From Oscillospiraceae bacterium (lineage in GTDB: Bacteria; Bacillota; Clostridia; Oscillospirales; Oscillospiraceae), in assembly GCA_020025275.1 (NCBI GenBank), contig JAHHSI010000020.1, positions 1 through 36,912 of the forward strand: a stretch of 36,912 nucleotides of DNA, in the 5' to 3' direction. Made by a program: the position numbers and the translations under genes. The notes under the pieces were generated by a model, which did not search any database, was not told where the DNA came from, and saw nothing but the letters and a program-made list of their open reading frames with translations. Positions 14,969 to 22,823 of this stretch are shown piece by piece (position 1 is the first letter of the stretch; the number at the start of each line of letters is the position of its first letter).

Positions 14969-16906
14969 TCAATAGTCCAAATTCTCGGCATATTTGGCGT
15001 TCTGCTCGATGAACTCCCGGCGGGGTTCCACTTTCTCGCCCATCAGGACGGTAAACGTATCGTCGGCCTTCACGGCATCATCCAGCGTAATCCGGCGCAG
15101 CGTGCGGGTCTCCGGGTCCATGGTGGTCTCCCACAGCTCGTGGGCGTCCATTTCACCAAGACCCTTGTAGCGGGAAATGTTGATCTTCACATCGGGATTG
15201 CCGCCGCGCATCTCGGCGCTGATGGCGTCACGCTCCTCATCGCTGTAGGCCACACGGGAGTTCTTACCACGGGTCAGCTTATACAGCGGCGGTACGGCGC
15301 TGTATACATAGCCCTCCTCGATCATGGGCCGCATGAAGCGGAAGAAGAAGGTCAGCAGCAGCGTCCGGATGTGGGCGCCGTCCACGTCGGCATCGGCCAT
15401 GATGACGACTTTATGATAGCGCAGCTTGGCCGGGTCGAACTCATCGCCGATGCCGGCGCCCAGTGCGGCGATCACGGGCTGGAGCTTATCGTTGCCATAG
15501 ACCTTGTCGGCACGGGCTTTTTCCACGTTCAGCATCTTACCCCACAGCGGCAGGATCGCCTGAAAGCGGGAGTCACGCCCCTGGGTGGCAGAGCCGCCTG
15601 CGGAGTCACCCTCAACGATGTAGAGCTCGGTCAGCTCCGGATTGTTTTCGTTGCAGTCCCGGAGCTTGTCGGGCATGGCCGCACCGCCCAGTGCCGACTT
15701 GCGGCGAATGGACTCCCGGGCCTTCCGGGCGGCCTCACGGGCACGGTTGGCGGTCATGGCCTTGTCCAAGATGGTCCGGGCCACCGCCGGGTGCTCCTCC
15801 AGATAGACCGTCAGCTGATCACTGACCAGAGAGTCCACCAAGGTACGGATATGGGCATTGCCCAGCTTGGCCTTGGTCTGCCCTTCAAACTGGGCCTCGG
15901 TCAGCTTGACGCTGATCACGGCAGTCATGCCCTCTCGGCAGTCCTCGCCGCTGACCTTGTCCCCGTCCTTGATCATGCCGTACTTGACGCCATAGGCGTT
16001 GAGCACACGGGTCAGGGCCGCCTTGAAGCCGGTCTCGTGCATACCGCCCTCGGGGGTGCGGATGTCATTGGCGAAGGAGACAATGTTCTCGGCGTAGCTG
16101 TCATTATACTGCAGGGCGATCTCCGCCGTGGAGTCCCCCTTCTGCCCGGACATATAGACCACGCCCTCGTGGAGCGGTACCTTGTTCTTATTGAGGTAGG
16201 TGACGTATTCCCGAATACCGCCCTCATAGCGCATGACGTCCTTTTGCTCCATGCCGGGCCGCTTATCCTCGATGGAGATCTGCAGACCTGCGTTGAGGAA
16301 CGCCTGCTCCCGCATCCGGGTGTGGAGGATCTCATACTCATAGACCACGGTGTCGAACATCTCGGCGTCCGGCTTGAAGGTCACGGAGGTGCCGGTGTGG
16401 TCGGTTTCGCCCACCACGGTCATTTCCTTGGTGATGTGGCCTCGGGCAAAGGCCATCTCGTGGATCTTCCCGTCCTTGTGTACCTGCACGGTGAGCCACT
16501 CAGAGAGGGCGTTGACCACGCTGGCACCCACGCCGTGGAGGCCGCCGGAGACCTTGTAGCCGCCGCCGCCGAACTTACCGCCGGCGTGCAGCACGGTGAA
16601 CACCACTTCCAGTGCCGGCCGGCCGGTCTGCTTTTGAATATCCACCGGAATACCACGGCCATTATCGGACACGGTGATGGTCCCGTCGGCATTGATGGCC
16701 ACCTCGATGGCGGTACAGTAGCCTGCCATGGCCTCATCGATGGAGTTGTCCACGATCTCGTAAACCAGATGATGCAGACCCGAGGACGACGTAGAGCCGA
16801 TATACATACCGGGACGCTTACGAACGGCCTCCAGTCCCTCCAGTACCTGGATCTCTGAGGCGTCGTATTCCGTATCCACGGCCAATACATTTTCCTTTTC
16901 AGACAT
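14969..16906 (-). CDS. gyrB: DNA gyrase subunit B
   Basis: A 645-residue ATPase subunit of gyrase. The GHKL ATP site is seen as EIVDNSIDEA, SDNGRGIPV, and GGKFGGGGYKVSGGLHGVGASVVNALS. The TOPRIM metal-binding part has EGDSAGGSA, PLWGKMLNVEKA and DADVDGAHIRTLLLTFFFR. The C-terminus (KYAENLDY) is typical. The length matches the short Firmicute GyrB, without the large proteobacterial insertion. ATG at 16906 lies 4 nt past the remB stop, and its site GAAGGAGAAT is the end of remB, so the two are translationally linked in the dnaN-yaaA-recF-remB-gyrB series. Confidence 0.98.
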   Translation of the reverse strand: MSEKENVLAVDTEYDASEIQVLEGLEAVRKRPGMYIGSTSSSGLHHLVYEIVDNSIDEAMAGYCTAIEVAINADGTITVSDNGRGIPVDIQKQTGRPALEVVFTVLHAGGKFGGGGYKVSGGLHGVGASVVNALSEWLTVQVHKDGKIHEMAFARGHITKEMTVVGETDHTGTSVTFKPDAEMFDTVVYEYEILHTRMREQAFLNAGLQISIEDKRPGMEQKDVMRYEGGIREYVTYLNKNKVPLHEGVVYMSGQKGDSTAEIALQYNDSYAENIVSFANDIRTPEGGMHETGFKAALTRVLNAYGVKYGMIKDGDKVSGEDCREGMTAVISVKLTEAQFEGQTKAKLGNAHIRTLVDSLVSDQLTVYLEEHPAVARTILDKAMTANRAREAARKARESIRRKSALGGAAMPDKLRDCNENNPELTELYIVEGDSAGGSATQGRDSRFQAILPLWGKMLNVEKARADKVYGNDKLQPVIAALGAGIGDEFDPAKLRYHKVVIMADADVDGAHIRTLLLTFFFRFMRPMIEEGYVYSAVPPLYKLTRGKNSRVAYSDEERDAISAEMRGGNPDVKINISRYKGLGEMDAHELWETTMDPETRTLRRITLDDAVKADDTFTVLMGEKVEPRREFIEQNAKYAENLDY

Positions 16907-16910
16907 AGAA

Positions 16911-17186
16911 TTATTCTCCTTCCAAACTCAGTTCCTCTGCGGCACGCCGTGCCAGTGTGGAGGAATTCAGCTGCGATATATATACGATCTGGCGGTGGTA
17001 GGGGTGGTCACAGACCAAAAAGGATTTGGGAATATCCTCGTTGACGTTCACGACCACGCTCTCCTCTTCCGCCCGATTGAGAAACGTTTTCGTAATTTTG
17101 GACTGGGAAGTGATGTCCAGATCGAAAATACCGATGATCTGCCGATCCGGCAGCAGGACACTCTGTCCGATGTGCAGATAACCCAT
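16911..17186 (-). CDS. remB: RemB-like DUF370 DNA-binding regulator (YaaB)
   Basis: A 91-residue protein of the DUF370 family, which includes RemA and RemB (YaaB), regulators of matrix genes in Bacillus. It begins MGYLHIGQSVLLPDRQIIGIFDLD and sits between recF and gyrB, exactly the place of yaaB in B. subtilis. This synteny is the main reason for preferring RemB over RemA. I chose ATG at 17186 (GGAGG 7 nt upstream); a GTG at 17189 is in frame. The start overlaps the recF stop as TGATG. Its actual targets here are unknown. Confidence 0.85.
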   Translation of the reverse strand: MGYLHIGQSVLLPDRQIIGIFDLDITSQSKITKTFLNRAEEESVVVNVNEDIPKSFLVCDHPYHRQIVYISQLNSSTLARRAAEELSLEGE

Positions 17187-18289
17187 CACAGCACCTCCCC
17201 ATTCTTGATATGGAACACTTTTCCGGCCTCCAGTGCCTCCAGCCGGTCGTTTTCACAGCAGGTGATGAACACCTGCCCGCCGGCAATGCGGTTGAGCACA
17301 TACTCCTGCCGCCGGGGGTCCAGCTCGCTGAGCACGTCATCGAGCAGCATGATGGGGTACTCCCCCATCGCATTTTTATGGATCTCCCGCTCGGCTAATT
17401 TCAGCGCCAGTGCCGCCGTACGCACCTGCCCCTGTGAGCAGAACTGCCGAGCGCTGCGGCCGTTGACTAAAACCTCCAGATCATCCTTATGGGGGCCGGA
17501 CAGGCAGAGCCGACTGGCGATCTCCGCCTGCTCATGGGCCGCCTGATGGCGCCGCAGCGCCTCATAGATCTCCTTTTGCGTGCCCAGCGGGTCCTCCACG
17601 GTTTTCACGGTCTGGTAGTGCAGCTCCAGCTCCTCCCGGCCGCCGCTGCACTCCCGATGCGCCGCCGCTGCATAGGCGGCCAGCGAGCGGCAGAACCGAG
17701 CCCGATAATAGATCAGCACCGCACCCACGGCGCACAGCCGCTCATTAAAGTCCGGCAGCGTGGCCAGCAGTCCGGGATACTCCTCGCTGTCCCGCAAAAT
17801 CCGGGTCTTGTGCTCATAGAGTTTGTGGAACTCCGCCAGTGCCTCGGCATAGCGGGGCCGCAGCTGGCACAGGCACCCGTCCATAAAGCGCCGCCGTGCG
17901 GCCGCCCCCTCCCGGATGAGATAGAGATCCTCTGGCGAGAAAAATACCGTGTGCAGCACGTCGCTGAGAGCCGATGCGGTCTTGGCCGTAACGCCGTTGA
18001 CCGTCATTTTCCGCCGTCTGCCCCGCTGCAGCGTGATGTCGGTTTTGAACCGGCGCTCCCGGCTCTCCACCACGCCCAGCAGGTGGGCCCGTTCCTTGTC
18101 AAATCCGATCAGCTCCCGATCACTGTGAGCCCGGGGGGACTTGCCGCAGGAGAGGTAGACGATGGCCTCCAACAAATTGGTTTTTCCCTGCGCATTTTCT
18201 CCGTAGATCACATTGCAGCCGCTGTCAAAGATCAGACTCTGGCGCTCGTAATTGCGAAACCCCTCCAGTGATAAGCTGTCAATTCTCAT
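17186..18289 (-). CDS. recF: DNA replication and repair protein RecF
   Basis: A 367-residue SMC-like ATPase that helps load RecA at gaps in daughter strands. Walker A is GENAQGKTN at about residues 30-38. The ABC-type signature region reads LSGPHKDDLEV and Walker B is MLLDDVLSELD near residue 315. There is a helical middle region and no long coiled coil, as expected for RecF. ATG at 18289 lies inside the yaaA 3' end (11-bp overlap); the stop overlaps remB. The order yaaA-recF-remB-gyrB is the classical Firmicute origin order. Confidence 0.97.
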   Translation of the reverse strand: MRIDSLSLEGFRNYERQSLIFDSGCNVIYGENAQGKTNLLEAIVYLSCGKSPRAHSDRELIGFDKERAHLLGVVESRERRFKTDITLQRGRRRKMTVNGVTAKTASALSDVLHTVFFSPEDLYLIREGAAARRRFMDGCLCQLRPRYAEALAEFHKLYEHKTRILRDSEEYPGLLATLPDFNERLCAVGAVLIYYRARFCRSLAAYAAAAHRECSGGREELELHYQTVKTVEDPLGTQKEIYEALRRHQAAHEQAEIASRLCLSGPHKDDLEVLVNGRSARQFCSQGQVRTAALALKLAEREIHKNAMGEYPIMLLDDVLSELDPRRQEYVLNRIAGGQVFITCCENDRLEALEAGKVFHIKNGEVL

Positions 18290-18494
18290 AGGAGACCGCC
18301 AGTGTGATCTCGCCCAGTGTCACCGTGTCGCCGGGGCGGATCTTCCTGCCCCGCTGCGTGCAGACCTCGCCGTTGACGAGAACCTCTCCTTCTTGAATGA
18401 TGATCTTGGCCTCGCCGCCGGAACTCACCACATTGGCAAACTTCAGCAGATCCTGGAGCTTGATAAATTCAGTTGTAATGGAAATCGTTGTCAT
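18279..18494 (-). CDS. yaaA: S4-domain RNA-binding protein YaaA
   Basis: A 71-residue protein consisting of one S4 domain (IKLQDLLKFANVVSSGGEAKIIIQEGEVLVNGE), found between dnaN and recF in most Firmicutes. It is thought to bind RNA, possibly ribosomal, but has no firm assigned role. ATG at 18494; the site is weak (AGAGA), and the frame is open upstream to 18656 without homology. It overlaps recF. The 339-bp stretch to the dnaN stop contains a structured GC-rich segment (18552-18612) that would form the 5' leader of a yaaA-recF message. Confidence 0.9.
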   Translation of the reverse strand: MTTISITTEFIKLQDLLKFANVVSSGGEAKIIIQEGEVLVNGEVCTQRGRKIRPGDTVTLGEITLAVSYEN

Positions 18495-18551
18495 AGGATG
18501 TCTCTTTTCTCCAAAAATAGCGGGAGCGGATGTTGGTTCTCTCCCTTGTAA

Positions 18552-18612
18552 AAGGCGGCCTGCGTGCCATGCCGGTATACAGCCCCTGCCGACCGGCGCA
18601 GGCGGCCGCCTT
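18552..18612 (-). other. Long imperfect hairpin in the dnaN-yaaA gap
   Basis: The arm 18552-18564 pairs with 18597-18612 (13 bp, one 3-nt bulge). Inside, CCGGT (18572-18576) pairs with ACCGG (18592-18596). The remainder of 18613-18833 shows no gene and no convincing promoter; AT-rich TATAAA on the - strand near 18690 is the best -10 candidate. Confidence 0.5.
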
Positions 18613-18833
18613 CCGTGGCAGCGTCCCACGCCCCGGTGTAGCGGCCCTTCGTTCATAAGAAGAGGGGGTCGCCGCCCTCATTTGCATATTTATACAATAT
18701 AAATGTATGTGTTCTTGTGGGATCTTGCGGGCGCACACCTGCACCGCTTCCCCATAGAAAAACGGAACTGCGCCACATATGGCACAATTTTAAATGATTA
18801 GCAAGGAAAAACAGCAAGAATCCTATTTTAGAA

Positions 18834-19946
18834 TTATTGCGCTTTCAACCGGACAGGCAGCACCATATAGAGGAAGTTTTCCTCCCCACTGACGGGGGTA
18901 ATGATGCAGGGGGACACGCCGGTATTCAATTCCAACCGCACCCGGTCGGCCGGAGCATAGCGCAGAGCGTCCATCAGATAGCGGTTATTAAAACCGATCT
19001 CCAAACCGGTTCCGTCTCCGGACATCGGACAAATGTCCTTGGCCTCGCCGTTGCCGGTTTTGGCGGAGAGGTAGACACGGTCGCTGTCAAAGACGCAGCG
19101 AACCGGGCTTTTCAGCTTTTCACTGATGACCACACTGACACGATCCAGACTTTCCAGCATGGCGCGGGTGTCCACTTCCACCGTAATGGGGTTGCTGCGG
19201 GGAATGGCCGTGCGATAATTCAGGAATTCGCCTTCCAGTCTGCGGCAGATCAGCTGTGTGTTGCCGGCCTCGAACATCAGGTGACGTTTTCCTTGAATGA
19301 TGTGGATCAGCTGATCGCTGTCCTCGCAGATTTTTTCCACTTCATTGAGGGCGCTGCCCGGAGCAACGAAGGAAAAGGCGCCGCCGTCAATGCGCTCCAG
19401 TGTTTCACGGCGCAGTGCCAGCCGGAAACCGTCCACGGAAACCACGGTCAGCCCTTTTTCATTGACCTCAAACAGGGAGCCGGTGTGTACCGGACGGCTT
19501 TCGTTGGTGGAAACGGCAAAACTGGTCTGGTTGATCATGGCTTTCAGCGTTTTTTGCTGAATGGAAACGGAGAAATCGTCCACCACTTCCGGCAGATCGG
19601 GATAATCACTGGCGCTTAGGCCCAGAATGTTAAAGCTGGCGTCACCGCAGGAGAGGTGGACCATATATTTGTCATCGCAGGAAAAAACGATCACATCATC
19701 GGGCATTTTGCGGATAATATCCCCAAAAAGGCGGGCATTGAGAACAATTCTGCCTTCTTGCTGGATTTCGGCGTCAAAGGAAGTGCGGATACCTGTCTGC
19801 ATATTGTATCCGGACAGAGTCAGGCAGGAAGAGCCCTCCAGCAGGATGCCTTCCAGTGCAGGAATGGAGCTTTTGGTTGCCACAGCACGAGAAGTGGTTG
19901 CCACAGCACTTTGCAAAAGTGCTTTTTCACAAGAGAATCGTAACAT
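18834..19946 (-). CDS. dnaN: DNA polymerase III beta subunit (sliding clamp)
   Basis: A 370-residue protein forming the dimeric ring that tethers the polymerase to DNA. It starts MLRFSCEKALLQSAVATTSRAV, shows the three-domain clamp pattern (domain joins near 125 and 250), and ends NFLYMVLPVRLK, the conserved C-terminus facing the polymerase. ATG at 19946 with AAAGGA about 11 nt upstream. It is separated from dnaA by 250 bp that hold the probable oriC. It should be co-directional with dnaA and yaaA-recF-gyrB, moving away from the origin on the left replichore. Confidence 0.97.
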   Translation of the reverse strand: MLRFSCEKALLQSAVATTSRAVATKSSIPALEGILLEGSSCLTLSGYNMQTGIRTSFDAEIQQEGRIVLNARLFGDIIRKMPDDVIVFSCDDKYMVHLSCGDASFNILGLSASDYPDLPEVVDDFSVSIQQKTLKAMINQTSFAVSTNESRPVHTGSLFEVNEKGLTVVSVDGFRLALRRETLERIDGGAFSFVAPGSALNEVEKICEDSDQLIHIIQGKRHLMFEAGNTQLICRRLEGEFLNYRTAIPRSNPITVEVDTRAMLESLDRVSVVISEKLKSPVRCVFDSDRVYLSAKTGNGEAKDICPMSGDGTGLEIGFNNRYLMDALRYAPADRVRLELNTGVSPCIITPVSGEENFLYMVLPVRLKAQ

Positions 19947-20020
19947 AGGGATGGATCCTTTCTTTGAAACGTTGGTTGGTAGGTATAAGCCTCACAAAGA
20001 GAACATAAACTAATCTTTTT

Positions 20021-20038
20021 TAGTAACAGTAGCCGTAG
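20021..20038. other. DnaA-trio array
   Basis: Six triplets read on the + strand: TAG TAA CAG TAG CCG TAG. Read on the dnaA coding strand this is CTA CGG CTA CTG TTA CTA, followed by an A run. The known DnaA-trio is 3'-[G/A]A[T/A]-5'; four triplets fit exactly, CAG and CCG are deviations. Confidence 0.7.
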
Positions 20039-20058
20039 GGAAAATTTTTGTGGAAACA

Positions 20059-20096
20059 GGGGACAAACCCTTGTAATTACAAGAAAACTTGTCCCC
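20059..20096. other. Large inverted repeat inside oriC
   Basis: GGGGACAA (20059-20066) pairs with TTGTCCCC (20089-20096); between them CTTGTAATTACAAG (20070-20083) is a perfect palindrome. It lies between the boxes and the trio array. It could be a cruciform, or a dnaA mRNA 3' hairpin, though no T run follows. Confidence 0.6.
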
Positions 20097-20196
20097 GCAA
20101 TTTTCCCCTTTTTTCCGCCGCCTTTCCACACGGTAGTCGGGAAAGACAGTTATCCACGCACTATCCACGTGGATTCCACAGGATATGTGGATATTC

Positions 20197-21513
20197 TCAG
20201 TTCTTTGCGTTGATGTTGGCCGTGATCTCCTTGACCACCTCGGCAAAGGAGGGATCGGAGCGCATTTGCTTTTCCACCTTGTCCAGAGAGTGGAGCACGG
20301 TGGTGTGGTCACGGCCGCCGAATTCCTTGCCGATGTCCACCAGGGAGAGGTTGGTCATGCGGCGGATAAGGTACATGGCGATCTGGCGTGCGTTGACGAT
20401 CTCACGCCCCCGGCTCTGCCCACGGAGGGCTTCGGGTTCGAGACGGTAGTATTTGCAGATGTAGTCGATGATGGCATGGGGGGTGGGGACATACTCGTTG
20501 CTCTTTTTGAGCATATCCTGCACGGCACGGCTGACGGCCTGCTCATCTACCTTATCCCCCAGCAGATCACGATAGGCCAGGATCTTGTTCAGCGTTCCTT
20601 CGATCTGCCGGACATTGGCCGTGACATTTTCGGCAATAAAGCCGGTGACCTCATCGGGAAGCTGGACCCCCAGCAGTGCGGCCTTGGTCTTGATGATGGC
20701 CAGACGGGTCTCGAAGTCAGGCGGTGCCACGTCCACCATCAGACCCCACTCAAAACGGGTTTTCAGCCGGTCCTCCAGCTGGGTCATCTCCCGGGGCGGG
20801 CGGTCGGAGGTCAGAACGATCTGTTTGCCGGACTCGTAGAGCGTGTTGAAGGTATGGAAAAACTCCTCCTGGGTCTGCTGCTTGCCGGCGATGAACTGGA
20901 TATCGTCCACCAGCAGCAGCGTGGCCTCTCGGTATTTCTCCCGGAACTCGATGTTCTTGCCCTCCCGGATGGCGTTGACCAGCTCGTTGGTGAACTCATC
21001 GCCCTTGATGTATACGATTTTTGCCGACGGATCTCGGAGATTCAGCTGATGGGCAATGGCGTAGAGCAAGTGGGTCTTGCCCAGACCGGAATCGCCGTAG
21101 ATAAACAGCGGATTGTAGTTTTCTGCCGGCCGCTCGGCCACGGCACGGGCGGCGGCATAGGCCAGCTTGTTGCTGGGGCCGACCACATAGGTCTCGAAGG
21201 TAAAGGCGGCCGATTCGTTGAGCGCACCGGGACGATCGGGTGCCACACCGTGGTAGGCGGACAGCTGCTCATCGTTGAGGATCTTCACCTCCAGATCGGC
21301 GGAGAAAATATCCTTCAAAGCCTCCTTGATTTGCTTTTTGAACCGCGCCTCAATGGTGCTCTTTTTAAAAGCGTTGCTGCAGTGCAGCACAAAGGCAGAG
21401 TCCTCCATGGTGACCACCTCGATCTCATCGAACCAGGTATCGATGGTGGTCTCCGACAGTTGTGTGCTCAATCGCTTGAGCACATTCACCCAAACATCGG
21501 AAATAGATTTCAA
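20197..21513 (-). CDS. dnaA: Chromosomal replication initiator DnaA
   Basis: A 438-residue AAA+ ATPase that binds DnaA boxes and opens oriC. Domain I is at about 1-80 (ISDVWVNVLKRLSTQLSETTIDTWF). Domain III carries Walker A GDSGLGKTHL and Walker B LLLVDDIQF. Domain IV ends with the DNA-binding signature EFGGRDHTTVLHS. I chose TTG at 21513: homology starts there and AAAGGGG lies 8-9 nt upstream. The longer frame to 21594 adds residues unlike any DnaA. The leader has a small GCAAC/GTTGC hairpin (about 21573-21590). Promoter at 21609-21637. Divergent from rpmH, as in other Firmicutes. Confidence 0.97.
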   Translation of the reverse strand: MKSISDVWVNVLKRLSTQLSETTIDTWFDEIEVVTMEDSAFVLHCSNAFKKSTIEARFKKQIKEALKDIFSADLEVKILNDEQLSAYHGVAPDRPGALNESAAFTFETYVVGPSNKLAYAAARAVAERPAENYNPLFIYGDSGLGKTHLLYAIAHQLNLRDPSAKIVYIKGDEFTNELVNAIREGKNIEFREKYREATLLLVDDIQFIAGKQQTQEEFFHTFNTLYESGKQIVLTSDRPPREMTQLEDRLKTRFEWGLMVDVAPPDFETRLAIIKTKAALLGVQLPDEVTGFIAENVTANVRQIEGTLNKILAYRDLLGDKVDEQAVSRAVQDMLKKSNEYVPTPHAIIDYICKYYRLEPEALRGQSRGREIVNARQIAMYLIRRMTNLSLVDIGKEFGGRDHTTVLHSLDKVEKQMRSDPSFAEVVKEITANINAKN

Positions 21514-21608
21514 AAATAGCGCCCCTTTCTCGCAGAAAACAAACTGCGTATATAGGTACCGCGCAACGAAAAATTGTTGCATCAAAAGCGGCAATAATCA
21601 TCCGACTA

Positions 21609-21637
21609 ATTATATCAAAAAATCAAAGGAAAGTCTA
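21609..21637 (-). promoter_or_regulatory. dnaA promoter
   Basis: On the - strand: TAGACT (21637-21632), 17-bp spacer, TATAAT (21614-21609), about 95 nt before the TTG start. No DnaA box overlaps it. Confidence 0.7.
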
Positions 21638-21805
21638 TACTTATTCTAATATAAAAGCTACAAAAGAAAGAGAAAAAGTCCGGCCATATCTGGGGGGAAA
21701 AACGGAAGAAAAGGAGCGGAGGAAGAACCGCTTTTCCAAAAAACGGGCGGGAAACGGGCGGAAAAAATTTTTCAAAAAACTAAGGGGGGATTTGAAAGAT
21801 AGCAG
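21638..21805. other. dnaA-rpmH divergent spacer, purine-rich, no DnaA boxes
   Basis: The + strand is strongly purine-biased from about 21661 to 21720 and contains a tandem AAACGGGCGG repeat near 21739-21761. I find no TTATCCACA-like box here, unlike B. subtilis, where a box cluster lies upstream of dnaA. Confidence 0.5.
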
Positions 21806-21834
21806 TTGACAGGAAAAGTATTATTATGTATAAT
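21806..21834 (+). promoter_or_regulatory. Consensus sigma-A promoter of rpmH operon
   Basis: TTGACA at 21806-21811, 17-bp spacer, TATAAT at 21829-21834: both hexamers perfect. It should be one of the strongest promoters in the window. The 120-nt leader carries two hairpins (GCGCCG/CGGCGC from 21841 and a GCGAAA/TTTCGC stem near 21880-21903). Confidence 0.92.
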
Positions 21835-21961
21835 ATCAAAGCGCCGTTTGCTGCGGCGCGATCAGAAAGTCAACTGCGGCGAAAGAAATTTTTTTCGCTG
21901 TCGAGTATGAGCAGGGGGACGTCACAGTCCGCCGGATTTTATTAAATGGAGGTGTCATGCA

Positions 21962-22096
21962 ATGTTCCGTACCTATCAGCCTAAGAAGCGTCAGCGCTCC
22001 AAAGTGCACGGCTTCCGCAAGAGAATGGCTACCAGAAACGGCCGCAAGGTGCTGGCCAGCCGCCGCGCTAAGGGCCGCGCTCGCCTGACCCATTGA
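21962..22096 (+). CDS. rpmH: 50S ribosomal protein L34
   Basis: A 44-residue, very basic protein of the large ribosomal subunit. The complete sequence starts MFRTYQPKKRQRSKVHGFRKRM and ends ASRRAKGRARLTH, an unmistakable L34. ATG at 21962, preceded by GGAGGTG 9 nt upstream. First gene of the rpmH-rnpA-yidD-yidC-jag series conserved next to dnaA in Firmicutes. A hairpin in the gap to rnpA (GGGACGG 22136-22142 with CCGTCCC 22156-22162) has no T run, so it probably modulates or processes rather than ends transcription, giving more L34 than RnpA. Confidence 0.98.
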   Translation: MFRTYQPKKRQRSKVHGFRKRMATRNGRKVLASRRAKGRARLTH

Positions 22097-22220
22097 GGTC
22101 ACGGAAAGTGCATCGGGCATAGATAAAAATAATAAGGGACGGTGGGAGGATACTGCCGTCCCTATTGGTCTATGTTTTCAACGGAAAGAAGCAAGAGGAA
22201 AAGAAGAGAAGGGAGCCGCT

Positions 22221-22568
22221 ATGAAAGCCGAAGTCACGGTGAAAGAGAATTATGAATTCCGCCGGATCTACCGCAAGGGGAAGTCGGCTGTTTCGCCATG
22301 GCTGGTGCTGTACTGCCAGAAGAACCGGCAGGGACGGACACGCCTTGGCGTGACGGTCAGTACCAAGTTGGGCAAGGCGGTGGTGCGCAATCGGGTGCGC
22401 CGTCGTCTGCGGGAAATCTGGCGGCTCAATCAGGATGTGCTGCAGCCCGGCTGGGACATTATTTTGGTGGCCCGGGGCCGCTCTGTGCGCACGTCCTATG
22501 CCAAGCTGAACGCAGCCTATCTCTCTCTTTTGGAGGAGGCAGGCCTTTTGCGCAGGGACGAGCCGTGA
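22221..22568 (+). CDS. rnpA: Ribonuclease P protein component
   Basis: A 115-residue basic protein that binds the RNase P RNA and helps recognise the 5' leader of pre-tRNAs. It has the RNR signature KAVVRNRVRRRLRE and the flanking RLGVTVSTKLG and GWDIILVARG strands. Length is normal. ATG at 22221 after AAGGGAGCCGCT. The end overlaps the yidD start by 4 nt (GTGA). RNase P RNA itself is not in the window. Confidence 0.96.
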   Translation: MKAEVTVKENYEFRRIYRKGKSAVSPWLVLYCQKNRQGRTRLGVTVSTKLGKAVVRNRVRRRLREIWRLNQDVLQPGWDIILVARGRSVRTSYAKLNAAYLSLLEEAGLLRRDEP

Positions 22569-22777
22569 AAAAGGTTCTGCTGCGCCTGCTCCGCTTTTAC
22601 CAGACCGCCCTCTCTCCCCTCTCCCCGCCCCGCTGTCGTTTTCTCCCCACCTGCTCGGACTATGCCGTGGAGGCCGTGGAGAAATACGGCGTATGCAAGG
22701 GCGGGTGGCTTGCGTTGAAGCGAATCTGCCGGTGCCATCCATTCTACAAGGGGGACCGCTATGATCCGGTGCCCTGA
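22565..22777 (+). CDS. yidD: Membrane protein insertion efficiency factor YidD
   Basis: A 70-residue protein with the YidD signature: an N-terminal amphipathic segment (KKVLLRLLRFYQTALSPL) followed by CRFLPTCSDYAVEAVEKYG and CRCHPFYKGDRYDPVP. It sits at the inner face of the membrane and assists YidC-dependent insertion; its mechanism is poorly known. The start is GTG at 22565, overlapping the rnpA TGA (GTGA), a placement seen in many bacteria. The next gene, yidC, begins 46 nt later. Confidence 0.95.
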   Translation: MKKVLLRLLRFYQTALSPLSPPRCRFLPTCSDYAVEAVEKYGVCKGGWLALKRICRCHPFYKGDRYDPVP

Positions 22778-22823
22778 TGTTCCTATCCACGTTTTTGAAA
22801 ATCAACGGAGGTAAGTTAACCCC

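Larger units (their letters stand above)
19950..20196. other. oriC: Probable replication origin (oriC) with DnaA boxes and DnaA-trio
   Basis: The dnaA-dnaN intergenic DNA holds DnaA boxes or near-boxes: TTATCCACG 20150-20158, CTATCCACG 20161-20169, ATATCCACA on the - strand at 20194-20186, CTTTCCACA 20122-20130, and GTTTCCACA on - at 20057-20049. Further toward dnaN is a DnaA-trio array at 20021-20038, followed by an A/T-rich stretch (19991-20020). This order (boxes, then trio, then AT-rich DNA, downstream of dnaA) matches the basal unwinding system of B. subtilis. ATCCACGTGGAT at 20163-20174 is a perfect palindrome formed by two overlapping boxes. Confidence 0.8.

Noticed and set aside
12337..15012. 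An 891-codon open frame on + opposite gyrA and the gyrB end
   Set aside because: It mirrors gyrA codon structure; the composition is a His/Leu/Gly-rich shadow, with no ribosome site and no domain. The same applies to the long + frames opposite glyS (4882-6351), gyrB (15140-16858), metG (27597-29861) and buk (33509-34726).
18469..18744. Possible 91-residue ORF on - in the dnaN-yaaA gap
   Set aside because: Arg/Ala/Pro-rich, overlaps the yaaA start, no ribosome site, no family; better explained as structured leader DNA.
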